In this document: one piece after another, positions 1 to 8,890 of the stretch
Layout of the letters: each line of letters begins with the position of its first letter
Position numbering within the stretch: position 1 is the first letter of the stretch
Origin: Bacillus norwichensis
GTDB taxonomy: Bacteria; Bacillota; Bacilli; Bacillales; Bacillaceae_C
Assembly: GCF_014836955.1 (NCBI RefSeq)
Contig: NZ_JACSPV010000008.1
Location: 96,933-160,932 of the forward strand
Reading direction: 5' to 3'
Length of the DNA stretch: 64,000 nucleotides
The notes under the pieces: generated by a model
What the model was told of the DNA's origin: nothing
Databases searched by the model: none
What the model saw: only the letters and a program-made list of their open reading frames with translations
Translations under genes and position numbers: made by a program

Positions 1-1538
1 TCAGCCAACCTTCTGGCCACATCAAGATTTCCTTTATCCAGCAAAAGTTCAGCTATATTCCAGAGTGCATGCATTTGAACCTGTTTAAATCCACGTTGTT
101 CAGCAATCGCAAGAGCTTGGCGTGAAAGTCTGATTGATTTTTCGTTTTTTCTAGTAAAGCGGTACATTTGGGCGAGTAAGCTTGAATTAAGGGCAATCAT
201 TGGTTCATTGTCGGTACTCACTGCTATTTCGAGACTTGTTTTATAATAATGTATAGCTTTATTTAAATCCCCTTGATAAAAATTTATAGTTGCCAATCTA
301 TGGCAAACATCTGTATAAGCCACTAAATCCTTTTCTTTATAATACACTGCGATATTTTCCAAATGCTCCAACAGCGAAGTGCTTAAACTTACTGGCAGAC
401 ATCTGAATAAGAAAAAGCTTAGCCTGTATAAATGAAGTGCTGGAGAGAATTGTTCCAGCCATCCATCCAGTATCAAAAGAAATTCTCTCGGCTCATAACG
501 TTCCGTCATATCTTCGATAAACTCTATTACGAGTTGATCTTCGTTAGCTGCTAAGGCATGCGATAAAGCTTCAATAAATCTGAATTTCTTTCTATAAAAA
601 AGTGCGATTTCACGATGGCGCTCTCTGATTGTTTCTGAACCCAGTTTATTCTGTGCCAGCTCATAAAAAAACTTTCGGAACAGTCGAGTAAGCTTCAATT
701 CTGCTTCATGCACGGAAAAAAATAATGGTATGTGCTCCAATTCGTTTAAATAATCGGAAACGGGTGTATCTGTTAAATATTCCTGTAGAATCTCTTTCTC
801 TAGTTTACAAAAAAGGGAAGTGTTCAAAATAAAATCAAAAAGGTGATCCGGCAACTTATTAACAATTTCAGTAGACAGATATTGGACAAGATCTTTGTTT
901 TTGTAAAATGAATCTACATAACATTTAAAATGATAGTTGAAGTCCAAATGAGGAGTTTCATTGCAGAATAATGCAAGGCCAGCGGGCCATCCATCAAATA
1001 AAGAAAAAATATAATGAATGAAATTATCTGGTATGTTTGCATGAAGATATTCCTTTAACATCAGTTTGGTCTCTGTTTCAGTAAAAGCAAGCATTTCTTT
1101 GTTGATTATAATCCCAGTACCTTGTATCTTCCATCGGCTGGTAGGGAAGCCTTCTGGTTTTTTTCTTCCGGATAATACTATTGTCATCATATGAGGAAGA
1201 TTTTCAATCCAAGAGACCATCTTTATAGTTTCGTTTAAATTCAATTGAATTAGTTCGGTCTGGTCAATTACGACCCAAGAAGGTTTCTTATTTTGATAGG
1301 GCGGCAGCAAAACCATCAGCTGGTCAAAGGTAAGTATAGGCTTCGTAAGGGTGATCCAATGGCCTAAGAGGTCAGGATATTGATGAAAAAAGGATTTAAG
1401 CAAGGACGTTTTTCCATATCCGGCTCCAGCTGTAAGCATAACAATCTGTTTGGAGGGGCGTGTTAAAAGTAGAGAAAACAATCGTTTTCTTGGAATCAAG
1501 TGCTTATCCGGGAAAAGCTTAGCGGAAATCTGGTCCAA
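1..1538 (-). CDS. MalT/LuxR-type ATP-dependent transcriptional regulator (3' end off window)
   Basis: The reading frame is open from a TTG at 1538 to the left edge, so about 512 N-terminal residues are visible and the C-terminus, where a LuxR-type helix-turn-helix would be expected, is outside. Near residue 30 there is a Walker A motif, GAGYGKTS, preceded by IPRKRLFSLLL, the usual entry to the NTPase domain of MalT-like STAND regulators. A Walker B-like WVVIDQTE segment and an LSGRKKP sensor-like segment follow. The last visible part is helical and TPR-like. The start is chosen from an AGGGTGAGG Shine-Dalgarno sequence. The gene is divergent from the cupin gene at 1670, so it may control it; that is inference. 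The inducer is unknown. Confidence 0.8.
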   Translation of the reverse strand, partial: MDQISAKLFPDKHLIPRKRLFSLLLTRPSKQIVMLTAGAGYGKTSLLKSFFHQYPDLLGHWITLTKPILTFDQLMVLLPPYQNKKPSWVVIDQTELIQLNLNETIKMVSWIENLPHMMTIVLSGRKKPEGFPTSRWKIQGTGIIINKEMLAFTETETKLMLKEYLHANIPDNFIHYIFSLFDGWPAGLALFCNETPHLDFNYHFKCYVDSFYKNKDLVQYLSTEIVNKLPDHLFDFILNTSLFCKLEKEILQEYLTDTPVSDYLNELEHIPLFFSVHEAELKLTRLFRKFFYELAQNKLGSETIRERHREIALFYRKKFRFIEALSHALAANEDQLVIEFIEDMTERYEPREFLLILDGWLEQFSPALHLYRLSFFLFRCLPVSLSTSLLEHLENIAVYYKEKDLVAYTDVCHRLATINFYQGDLNKAIHYYKTSLEIAVSTDNEPMIALNSSLLAQMYRFTRKNEKSIRLSRQALAIAEQRGFKQVQMHALWNIAELLLDKGNLDVARRLA

Positions 1539-1669
1539 TATCCTCACCCTTTTTTATTTGAATTTTCGAATATAATAGCATATTAATTCTATTTACTCAA
1601 TTCTGTAAGATGGGAGTAAGGTTAATATTTTATGATAAATGTGGATCTAGTAAAAAAGGAGGAAAACAT

Positions 1670-2200
1670 ATGACTAACCAAATTAAAAGATTCACACCAG
1701 ATTTTTGGATGAAAAGCCCGGGGAACACTCCGAAAGGAGAACGCAGGGATTTTGTCAATCCAGATTGGATTCCTTGGACGGATTGGCTCATGCCGGGTAC
1801 TTATTTTAAGCTTTTGATGTGTGATCTCGTATCAGGAAACTTTACATTACTTTTAAAAGTTGATCCTGGAGTGAAAGCAGCTGTTCACTGGCATCTTCAT
1901 AATACAGAAGCGTTTATCCTAGAAGGCGGCTTCTATTATGAGGAGGAGGGAGACGATAAGGGATATAAAAACTATTATACATGTGAAGCAGCCGGAAATA
2001 TTCATGAACCGTTCACCACACCTGAAGGATGTATAATGTTTGCTATATCTCATGGTCCGATTGGGGGCTATGATAACGATGGCAATCTTGTTGTGATGGC
2101 TGATGCACGTTTGCATTATTATATGGCGAAGGAAAACAACGCCATTGAGTATACGACAGTTGTTGATTACACGTTTGGTACAAAGGACTTACAGGAATGA
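1670..2200 (+). CDS. Cupin-fold protein, dioxygenase-like
   Basis: A 176-residue single-domain cupin. The first cupin motif is visible as HWHLHNTEAFILEG (HxH...E...G) and the second as a GNIHEPFTTPEG segment, so a mononuclear metal site is likely. It resembles the ChrR/2,4'-dihydroxyacetophenone-dioxygenase-like cupins, but the substrate cannot be read from sequence. An in-frame ATG lies upstream at 1610, but the ATG at 1670 follows a perfect AAGGAGG at the right distance and is preferred. The gene stands alone, divergent from the MalT-like regulator, and is closed by a strong terminator. Confidence is high for the fold and low for the reaction. Confidence 0.85.
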   Translation: MTNQIKRFTPDFWMKSPGNTPKGERRDFVNPDWIPWTDWLMPGTYFKLLMCDLVSGNFTLLLKVDPGVKAAVHWHLHNTEAFILEGGFYYEEEGDDKGYKNYYTCEAAGNIHEPFTTPEGCIMFAISHGPIGGYDNDGNLVVMADARLHYYMAKENNAIEYTTVVDYTFGTKDLQE

Positions 2201-2233
2201 ATGATTAATTTATGAAAATACAAAATGCAAGCA

Positions 2234-2279
2234 GAACAGTTTGATTGACTTAACAATCATTCAAACTGTTCTTTTTTTA
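2234..2279 (+). terminator. Rho-independent terminator after cupin gene
   Basis: Arms GAACAGTTTGA (2234-2244) and TCAAACTGTTC (2261-2271) form an 11-bp perfect stem followed by seven T residues. It separates the cupin gene from the germination operon. Confidence 0.9.
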
Positions 2280-2374
2280 TTGTGGGAAAGAAGGCGGTAT
2301 CCATCTTGACAGTGCATAAGATATCATCAAATGAACATACTACAAAGAACGTTTTATTACCGGGGGATTTGAAT

Positions 2375-3901
2375 ATGAAATTCTTTAAAAAAGGGAAGGC
2401 CAAGTTCGTCATTTGCAAGGATCAAAATGTAAATTCTCGTGATTCCTTTATCAACCCTTCCTTAGAAGAAGTCAAAGCAGCTTTTGATGATCATTTCGGT
2501 CATCAAAACGACATAATATACAGGAATTTCATCATTCAAAATATGAATGATCATAAGGCAATGCTTGTATTTATGAGAGATATTACGAACCAGGACTGGA
2601 TTTCTCAACAGATTATCACGCCTTTAAGCGAAATAGAGATGAAGCATCAATATCATGGAAAAAGTATAACGACTAGTCTCAAGGAGCGGGTCTTGACAAC
2701 TGGGGATGTTGTTGTTGTGGATGACTTGGTAAAAGCTTTTGATGATTTGTTGTCCGGAAAAGCAATATTGTTTTTAGAGAATGAAATATCTGCACTTAGT
2801 ATATCGGTAAGTGATTGGGAGAGCCGTTCAGTAGAGGAACCAACATCCCAGACGGTGGTTAGGGGACCAAGAGAAGGTTTTACCGAATCATTAAGTAAAA
2901 ATAAGGCATTACTAAGGAAAAGAATCCAAAGTCATCGATTTCGAATTGAAACGTCAAAGGTTGGAGAGATTACGCAAACAAATGTAAGCATTGCCTTTAT
3001 TGAGGGGATTGCAGATAAGGACATTATTAAAGAAGTTAAAAGAAGAATCAATGAAATTCACATTGATGGTGTTTTAGAAAGCAATAATATTGAGGAGTTA
3101 ATTCAGGATCAAACGTTCACGCCGTTTCCAACAGTAGCGAATTCGGAACGACCTGATGTTGTTGCGGCGGCGTTGCTTGAGGGAAGGGTTGCCATATTGG
3201 TCGACGGAACTCCATTTGTTTTAATGGTGCCTGTAGTATTTATTCAATTTTTTCAAACACCTGAAGATTATTCCTCGCGAGCTATGGAGGCAAGCTTCCT
3301 TCGTATATTGCGCCATGCTTCACTACTTATTACTTTATTGGTTCCATCTATTTACATCGCTTTAACAACCTTTCACCAGGAAATGATACCACCCAAGTTG
3401 CTGACTGGCCTAGCGGCCCAAAGGGAAGGAGTGCCCTTTTCGGCTTTTGTAGAAGCACTGTTCATGGAAGTCACATTTGAAATCCTTAGAGAAGCTGGCA
3501 TTCGAATGCCGAAATCCGTAGGCCAAGCAGTATCAGTGGTCGGCGCGATTGTCATCGGGCAAGCAGCTGTCGAAGCAGACTTTGTTTCTGCCGCAATGGT
3601 GATTGTCGTTTCCGTAACAGCGATTGCCAGCTTCGTGATGCCTAGCTATAATCTCGGAAACTCTGTACGAATGCTTCGTTTCTTTATTATGGTTTGCGCT
3701 GCTGCTTTGGGGTTTTTTGGTATCATTCTTGGACTATTTTCTATCATTGTTCATCTTTGCAGTTTGCGCTCTTTCGGGGTACCCTACATGTCTCCCATGG
3801 GACCGTTTAATCTAAAGGATCAAAAAGATACATTTGTCAGAATGCCACGAAATACCTTCAGTTCAAAGAGTGAATTCTTACGGAAACAAACTCGTCAATA
3901 G
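2375..3901 (+). CDS. Spore germination protein, GerA/GerKA family (A subunit)
   Basis: A 508-residue A subunit of a nutrient germinant receptor in the inner spore membrane. The N-terminal soluble half carries the family pattern (LGHxNDIIxRxF-like GHQNDIIYRNFII, then DITNQDWISQQIITPL). The C-terminal half has the conserved PVVFIQFFQTPEDYSSR segment, a cluster of membrane helices (about residues 300-470) and the SYNLGNSVRMLRF stretch. The start is uncertain: ATG 2375 has a GGGGG Shine-Dalgarno eight bases upstream, while TTG 2306 and GTG 2282 are in-frame alternatives that would add 23-31 residues not typical of the family. It is the first gene of a four-gene operon; its stop codon overlaps the Shine-Dalgarno of the next gene. 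Confidence 0.9.
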   Translation: MKFFKKGKAKFVICKDQNVNSRDSFINPSLEEVKAAFDDHFGHQNDIIYRNFIIQNMNDHKAMLVFMRDITNQDWISQQIITPLSEIEMKHQYHGKSITTSLKERVLTTGDVVVVDDLVKAFDDLLSGKAILFLENEISALSISVSDWESRSVEEPTSQTVVRGPREGFTESLSKNKALLRKRIQSHRFRIETSKVGEITQTNVSIAFIEGIADKDIIKEVKRRINEIHIDGVLESNNIEELIQDQTFTPFPTVANSERPDVVAAALLEGRVAILVDGTPFVLMVPVVFIQFFQTPEDYSSRAMEASFLRILRHASLLITLLVPSIYIALTTFHQEMIPPKLLTGLAAQREGVPFSAFVEALFMEVTFEILREAGIRMPKSVGQAVSVVGAIVIGQAAVEADFVSAAMVIVVSVTAIASFVMPSYNLGNSVRMLRFFIMVCAAALGFFGIILGLFSIIVHLCSLRSFGVPYMSPMGPFNLKDQKDTFVRMPRNTFSSKSEFLRKQTRQ

Positions 3902-3909
3902 GAGGTTCC

Positions 3910-5112
3910 ATGATGCGGTCAAAAAAAATGGTACTGCTCTTTATGATTGTTTCATTATTCACGCTTACCGGCTGCTGGAACAGCCGAGAATTGGATGAAC
4001 TGGCATTCACATACGGATTTGGCATAGATAAAGTTGATGGGGAGTATAGTGTAACAGCCCAAGTTATAAACCCTGAACAAGTTTCTAATAAAAAAACGTC
4101 TGGAACTGGTTCACCAGTTGTCATGTATGAAGGCAGGGATAAGACTGTATTGAGTGCAATTAGGAAAATCTCTTTAGTTTCTCCAAGAAAAATATATGGA
4201 GGGCATCTATACACACTCATTGTAAGTGAGGAAGTCGCTAGAGAAGGACTAAGTGATATATTGGATCTTTTCAATAGGGATCCAGAATCACGAAGTGATT
4301 TCTATGTTGTTGTTGCCAAAGATCATACAGCAAAGGACATTTTATCTATGATTACACCTTTTTTGGTGGCTCCTACACTGGAAATTTTTGAGCAATTGGA
4401 ACTTTCAAGTAAAAACTGGGACCCATCAAAGACAACAACCTTGAGAGAGTTGATTTCCAAAATACCTCTTAATGGTATACATCCGGTTGTTCCAAGCATA
4501 TTGCCTGGCAAGCCAACTGGAGGACAGTCAGAAAGCAATATGAAAACACCACAGCCGCCACTGCCGAGCGGACAACTGGCGGTTTTCTACCATGACCAGT
4601 TAAGGGATTGGTTAGAGGATGACGAAGCACGGACCTATAATATAATTTCAAATAATGTAAAAAACTCTGTAACACCCTTTCCATGCTCTAATGGGGGATA
4701 TGGCGTGATGGAATCGCAGAATGTGAAGACGAAATTGAAACCGGATTTTTCAAAAAACAAACCTACGATGAATATAGATATTACCTTCAAAGGTAAGATT
4801 GCTGAATTAGACTGTTCACAAGACATTACAACCACTGATGAGTTTTTTAAAATGGAAAAGCAAATTGAAAAATACTTACAACGTTTCTTCACTACCAATA
4901 CCAAAAGTATTCAACAAAATGTTGGTATTGATATTTTGGGATTTGGACAGGAGTTTTACCGGAAAAGACCGAATGAATGGAGAAAAATGGAGGATAATTG
5001 GGATGAAATTTTTGAAGAACTGCCAGTGAATATCCATGTTACAGTCAATCTTAAGAATGCTGGAACAATCAAGAACTCGCTCAAAGAGAAATTACGGGAG
5101 CTGAGTGAATAG
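3910..5112 (+). CDS. Spore germination lipoprotein, Ger(x)C family (C subunit)
   Basis: A 400-residue lipoprotein subunit of the germinant receptor. The signal peptide ends in a lipobox, LTGC, with the lipidated cysteine at about residue 22, followed by the family hallmark WNSRELDELAFTYGFGIDK. The C-terminal domain has the usual alternating beta/helical pattern and ends at a long helix with the REL segment. An AGGAGG lies directly before the ATG. The stop codon overlaps the GTG of the next gene by one base, showing tight translational coupling. Residues 185-215 form a Pro/Gly/Ser-rich linker, a normal variable region of the family. Confidence 0.93.
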   Translation: MMRSKKMVLLFMIVSLFTLTGCWNSRELDELAFTYGFGIDKVDGEYSVTAQVINPEQVSNKKTSGTGSPVVMYEGRDKTVLSAIRKISLVSPRKIYGGHLYTLIVSEEVAREGLSDILDLFNRDPESRSDFYVVVAKDHTAKDILSMITPFLVAPTLEIFEQLELSSKNWDPSKTTTLRELISKIPLNGIHPVVPSILPGKPTGGQSESNMKTPQPPLPSGQLAVFYHDQLRDWLEDDEARTYNIISNNVKNSVTPFPCSNGGYGVMESQNVKTKLKPDFSKNKPTMNIDITFKGKIAELDCSQDITTTDEFFKMEKQIEKYLQRFFTTNTKSIQQNVGIDILGFGQEFYRKRPNEWRKMEDNWDEIFEELPVNIHVTVNLKNAGTIKNSLKEKLRELSE

Positions 5113-5345
5113 TGTTCTATATATTTCCATTCATGCTGGCTATTGCGGCTATTTTCATTGATCGTAAAGCGTTAAAGAACGGGAGCAAATTGGAAAAGGG
5201 AATTTATTTTTCCATTCTAGGGATCTTCATTGCCATTTGTTTGCTTAAACTAATGGGAATTGAGGTCAGATTTCCCTTTAAATGGATATTGGATAAATTG
5301 CCAATCATTAAGCACTTTTATCAGTTTTTTAGTGTGAAAGGGTGA
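5112..5345 (+). CDS. Small membrane D-type subunit of germinant receptor operon
   Basis: A 77-residue protein with two predicted membrane helices (about residues 1-15 and 28-47). Small two-helix D-subunit genes accompany many ger receptor operons in Bacillales and modulate receptor activity. The GTG start overlaps the gerC-type stop by one base, and the next gene begins four bases after its stop, so it is embedded in the operon. The assignment rests on size, topology and position; there is no catalytic motif. Confidence 0.75.
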   Translation: MFYIFPFMLAIAAIFIDRKALKNGSKLEKGIYFSILGIFIAICLLKLMGIEVRFPFKWILDKLPIIKHFYQFFSVKG

Positions 5346-5349
5346 GTTT

Positions 5350-6456
5350 ATGGATATAGAACGAATAAGCGGAAAACAGTTATTTGTGTGCTCTTGTCTT
5401 TATACTGTTGGAAGCGCGATTATTTATATCCCGCATACGGTCATTATAACCGCTAAGCACGATGCTTGGATCTCTTCTTTTCTCGCTGTAGCTGTTGGAT
5501 TGCTGCTTACTTGCTTATACATATCTATTCAAAAACTTTACCCTGAGTTAACTTTGATTCAAATGCTTGAAGCTACATTTGGAAAATGGGTAGGTAAGGT
5601 TGTGGGCTTGATAACGGTAGTCGGATTCTTTTATTTGATAGCTATTATGGCATTGAGGGACTTGGGTGATCTTATTGTCATTCAAGTGATGCCTGACACA
5701 CCACAGTTAGTTATTCATTTCTTTTTTCTAATAGTCGTCGCTTACTCAGTCAAACACGGATTGGAGGTCATTGCGAGGACAGCCGAAATTCTATTTCCTT
5801 TTTCTATAGGTCTGTATGTGTTTGTTGCAGCTTTATTACCCTTAAAAACAGACCTCGCCCATTTACTTCCAGTTGGAGCGAATGGTTGGAAGCCTATTGT
5901 TGGCGGCATGATTCCGAATTTGGGGTTTCCGTTTTTTGAAGTTTTCATCTTCACTCTAATTCTGACATTCGTTCACCCTAAACAAACGTTGGCTAAGCCT
6001 TTTCTAGGGGGCGTGTTTTTGGGAGGGATAATGGTGGCTGTGGCTACTTTAAATTCATTACTTGTCCTTGGGGTGGAGTTTTCTTCGAGTAAGCTATATG
6101 CCCCGTACATGCTTGGAGCTGAAATTAATATTGGTGATGTCATTCAAAGGCTTGAAGTTGTTATTGGCGCTATTTGGTTTATATCGATTTACATCAAAAT
6201 ATGTTTGATCGTTTTATTAGTAGCGATGGGGATAAAGGAAATATTCAATTTGAAAGATTATCGCCTGCTTAGTTTACCATTATGTTTGCTGCTGTTACCT
6301 CTTTCAATAACGATCATGCCGAATATTGGCTATTGGAATACTATTTTTGATGTTTGGCCTTTTTATGGATTCATATTTGCAATCCTGCTTCCTCTCACGA
6401 TATTATTTATTGGGCTTATAAAGGGGCGGAACAAAGTGGAGCAAAAAGGTGTGTAA
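5350..6456 (+). CDS. Spore germination permease, GerB/GerKB family (B subunit)
   Basis: A 368-residue integral membrane protein of the APC-superfamily endospore germination permeases, the subunit thought to bind the germinant. About ten hydrophobic helices are visible, starting with ISGKQLFVCSCLYTVGSAII and including the conserved ALRDLGDLI and NLGFPFFEVFIFTLIL segments. It closes the A-C-D-B operon. No terminator is obvious in the 63 bases before the next gene, so read-through is possible. The amino acid or sugar recognised cannot be deduced. Confidence 0.9.
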   Translation: MDIERISGKQLFVCSCLYTVGSAIIYIPHTVIITAKHDAWISSFLAVAVGLLLTCLYISIQKLYPELTLIQMLEATFGKWVGKVVGLITVVGFFYLIAIMALRDLGDLIVIQVMPDTPQLVIHFFFLIVVAYSVKHGLEVIARTAEILFPFSIGLYVFVAALLPLKTDLAHLLPVGANGWKPIVGGMIPNLGFPFFEVFIFTLILTFVHPKQTLAKPFLGGVFLGGIMVAVATLNSLLVLGVEFSSSKLYAPYMLGAEINIGDVIQRLEVVIGAIWFISIYIKICLIVLLVAMGIKEIFNLKDYRLLSLPLCLLLLPLSITIMPNIGYWNTIFDVWPFYGFIFAILLPLTILFIGLIKGRNKVEQKGV

Positions 6457-6519
6457 GCGTTTCTCTGAGGTTTTTCTGTTATAATATTCTCTATACAAAG
6501 GGACAGAGGGGGAATCTTA

Positions 6520-7482
6520 GTGAAACCAAAAGTATTTGTTTCCCAGCCAATTTCACAGGAAGTTAAAGATTATTTGGCACAATATTGTGATTTTAAAGTG
6601 TGGGATCAGAAGGTGCCAATCAAAAGGGAGGACCTTTTACAGGAAATTGGTGATGTAGATGGGTTGATCACATCTGGCAGAAGAATTACGGAGAACTTGC
6701 TGAATCATGCGCCTAATTTGAAGGTCGTGAGCAATTTATCCGTTGGATACAATAACTTTGATTTAGAAGCGATGAAAAGTCGGAATGTAATTGGAACCAA
6801 TACACCAGGCGTATTGGACGAAACGGTGGCAGATCTTGCTTTCGGTCTGATCCTGGCTTCGGCGAGACGAATAGCGGAGTTGGACAAGATTGTAAAAGCC
6901 GGGAAATGGGAGCCGACGTCAGGCGATGATCGCTTCGTTGGAGTGGATGTATATGGTGCAACGCTTGGCATTATCGGAATGGGCAGAATTGGTGAAGCGA
7001 TTGCCCGAAGAGCGAGGCTAGGGTTTAATATGGATGTTCTTTATTATAACCGGAATCGCAAGCCTGATGCAGAGGAGGAGCTTGGAGTCAAATACAGCGA
7101 TCTGGATTCGCTTTTACAACAATCGGATTTTGTGTTATTAATGACACCGCTAACTCCTGAAACTGAAAAAATGATCGGTGAAAAAGAATTCAAGCTCATG
7201 AAAAAGTCAGCTATTTTTATTAATGTATCGCGCGGTCAGACAATTGATGAAGAAGCTCTAACTGCTGCGCTTGAAAATAAAGAGATTCATGCGGCTGCTT
7301 TGGATGTGTTTGAGCAGGAGCCTGTGAACAAGGACAATCCGCTTTTAAAAATGCCAAATGTGGTGACAACTCCGCATATTGGGTCAGCTAGCAGAAAGAC
7401 TACTAATGCGATGGCGATGAAGGCAGCAACAAACATGGTGGCCGCACTGTTAGGGAAAGAACCTGAAAATAGAGTGGTTTGA
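6520..7482 (+). CDS. D-2-hydroxyacid dehydrogenase (glyoxylate/hydroxypyruvate reductase type)
   Basis: A 320-residue NAD(P)-dependent reductase of the D-isomer-specific 2-hydroxyacid dehydrogenase family, close in architecture to Bacillus GyaR/YvcT. The Rossmann motif is GMGRIGEAIARRA near residue 152. The catalytic Arg is in NVSRGQ, the Glu in FEQEPV and the His in TTPHIGSA. It starts at GTG after a GAGGGGG Shine-Dalgarno. A cre-like sequence, TGTAAGCGTTTCTC (6452-6465), overlaps the stop of the preceding gene; it departs from the CcpA consensus in the last two bases. A bidirectional terminator separates it from convergent queT. Confidence 0.9.
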   Translation: MKPKVFVSQPISQEVKDYLAQYCDFKVWDQKVPIKREDLLQEIGDVDGLITSGRRITENLLNHAPNLKVVSNLSVGYNNFDLEAMKSRNVIGTNTPGVLDETVADLAFGLILASARRIAELDKIVKAGKWEPTSGDDRFVGVDVYGATLGIIGMGRIGEAIARRARLGFNMDVLYYNRNRKPDAEEELGVKYSDLDSLLQQSDFVLLMTPLTPETEKMIGEKEFKLMKKSAIFINVSRGQTIDEEALTAALENKEIHAAALDVFEQEPVNKDNPLLKMPNVVTTPHIGSASRKTTNAMAMKAATNMVAALLGKEPENRVV

Positions 7483-7511
7483 CCAAAAAGAAACTTTGAG
7501 CTGAATTTTAT

Positions 7512-7573
7512 AAAAATAAGTAAACCGCATGAAATCAAGTGTAAACCCGTGATTTCATGCGGTCTTATTTTTG
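7512..7573. terminator. Bidirectional terminator between 2-hydroxyacid dehydrogenase and queT
   Basis: Arms ACCGCATGAAATCA (7524-7537) and TGATTTCATGCGGT (7550-7563) form a 14-bp perfect stem. It is extended by flanking AAAAATAAG/CTTATTTTT, giving T-runs for both convergent genes. Confidence 0.92.
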
Positions 7574-7592
7574 ATGCCAATGCCTCTTTTTA

Positions 7593-8081
7593 TTATGACA
7601 TAAGCTGGTCAAAGCGAATTCGTTTATTTAGATAATAGACAACAGGAGCGCCAACTGCCATGACAACAAGCTCCCCGACGGCCACTGTAAACCATGTAAA
7701 TAAAAACGGAAGGCGGAGCACTAAGTTTAGCTCGTAGGCAATAATGAACATGGTAAATGTGAAAACTGTTGTATTAAAAACCATCCGCAGCCAAATGCTT
7801 TGGATAAATTTTGTTGAGGTGATGGTGATCAAAAGGGCAATCACCGACTGGCCTACGCCAAAAATAAGGTCGTACACTCCAAGCGGCGAAAATAATAAAT
7901 TGGACAAAAATACCCCGATGACAATTCCAAACATGTACTTTTTGTTGAAGACAACTAAATGGTTGAACATTTCCGAAATGCGGAACTGGATATTTGTGAA
8001 GCCGAATGGCTGCACAAAAAAAGAAACGGCAATATACAATGCCGCTAAAATACCGTTGACAGCAAGTGTCCTGATTTTCAT
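7593..8081 (-). CDS. queT: Queuosine precursor ECF transporter S component QueT
   Basis: A 162-residue membrane protein of the QueT family, the substrate-binding (S) component of an energy-coupling-factor transporter for preQ1/preQ0-type queuosine precursors. Five to six hydrophobic helices are visible, with family segments FGFTNIQFRISEMFNHL and SPLGVYDLIFGVGQSV. ATG 8081 has a GGGAG Shine-Dalgarno nine bases upstream and is preferred over TTG 8087. The preQ1-I riboswitch directly before it supports the substrate strongly and predicts repression of translation when preQ1 is abundant. Confidence 0.93.
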   Translation of the reverse strand: MKIRTLAVNGILAALYIAVSFFVQPFGFTNIQFRISEMFNHLVVFNKKYMFGIVIGVFLSNLLFSPLGVYDLIFGVGQSVIALLITITSTKFIQSIWLRMVFNTTVFTFTMFIIAYELNLVLRLPFLFTWFTVAVGELVVMAVGAPVVYYLNKRIRFDQLMS

Positions 8082-8090
8082 GATCAATCT

Positions 8091-8128
8091 CTCCCTAGTT
8101 TTTTTTCGTGGGATGGTTTCGAACCACG
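8091..8128 (-). promoter_or_regulatory. PreQ1-I riboswitch upstream of queT
   Basis: Reading the minus strand, a short stem CGTGG/CCACG encloses the loop TTCGAAACCATC and is followed by an A-rich tail leading into AAACTAGGG. This is the layout of the class I preQ1 riboswitch: one small hairpin plus an A-rich tail forming an H-type pseudoknot. The tail contains the Shine-Dalgarno GGGAG of queT, implying translational control. Confidence 0.85.
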
Positions 8129-8180
8129 TTTTACCTAGCTTATAATACCAGTGTTTGCATAGGTTTGTAAATGTACATGT

Positions 8181-8374
8181 TTAACTTCATTCAGCAGAAG
8201 TCTCCCACTTCAGTAAGTGGTGAGATGAATGCCTATTGGTATTCCATTCAGTGGGGGGGTCAAACCCCGGCTGAATAAAGTTAAAGCCTCCGGCGGATGC
8301 CACAGATTTTCAGAGGGAATTTATCGAGCGAGCTCGATAAAATCTGGGCGCAAATACGCCAAGGCGTATTTGAT
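8181..8374 (+). repeat. Dispersed structured repeat, copy R1 (near full length)
   Basis: Begins TTTAACTTCATTCAGCAG and ends with paired arms AAATACGCC/GGCGTATTT then GAT. Internal complementary pairs are visible: TCTC-CCACTT/AAGTGG-GAGA, TTCAG-GGGG/CCCC-CTGAA, and CAGATTTT...TTATCGAGC/GCTCGATAA...AATCTG. This reference copy lies in the gap between queT and the small protein at 8640. No ORF is inside it. Confidence 0.85.
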
Positions 8375-8639
8375 AGCATGTGCAAAATGTTTTACATCGC
8401 TTCAAAGACATTGATTGTTTTTCTTTATCACCTTGTTTTCGCAGCTCTTTAATCATATAAGCGTATTTTTACATTTTATGAGCTTCTCAAGAGGGAATAG
8501 AGTTGAACTGGTAGGGCGGTGTCCCTATTGGTTGACATTACAATGTATGTCAATATAGCAAATAAATCAATTTAAAAGCTTAAGTAGCTTCTTCTTCAAT
8601 TAAATGGGTGGCAAGAGCTTTGGGCAAAATGGTTTTTAT

Positions 8640-8810
8640 TTAATCTAGCAGCCGGTTGTTTTCATCCACTTCCATGATTCTAGCGTTTGAAGTTTCTTCA
8701 TTAATAAATCCTGCCCCCCTGCAAACACTGCATTTATACTGCCATCCTTCATCATCAGCTAGCATTCCTGTTCCATGGCAAGCTTTGCAATGATTATCCC
8801 GAAAATCCAT
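8640..8810 (-). CDS. Small CxxCxGxG zinc-finger-like protein
   Basis: A 56-residue protein starting at ATG 8810 after a strong AAGGAGG. It carries CKACHGTGML near residue 8 and CSVCRGAGF near residue 29, two CxxCxGxG knuckles like one half of the DnaJ zinc-binding region. Such short proteins occur widely in Bacillaceae without assigned function. It lies between repeat R1 and the aconitase gene in the same direction as the latter. The four cysteines probably bind one zinc ion. Binding to an unfolded protein or RNA is possible but not shown. Confidence 0.75.
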   Translation of the reverse strand: MDFRDNHCKACHGTGMLADDEGWQYKCSVCRGAGFINEETSNARIMEVDENNRLLD

Positions 8811-8832
8811 TACAGTCTCCTCCTTTAATTAA

Positions 8833-8882
8833 GGGGGTCTGACCCCCACTACGTTAAAGTGCTAAAGCGGGGTCTGCCCCCG
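8833..8882. repeat. Pair of GC-rich GGGGTCTGMCCCC palindromes
   Basis: GGGGGTCTGACCCCC (8833-8847) and CGGGGTCTGCCCCCG (8868-8882) are two near-palindromes 20 bases apart, just past the aconitase stop codon. They have no T-tract, so they are not canonical terminators. They stand out in AT-rich surroundings and may act as transcript-end stabilisers. Confidence 0.6.
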
Positions 8883-8890
8883 AGAAATGC

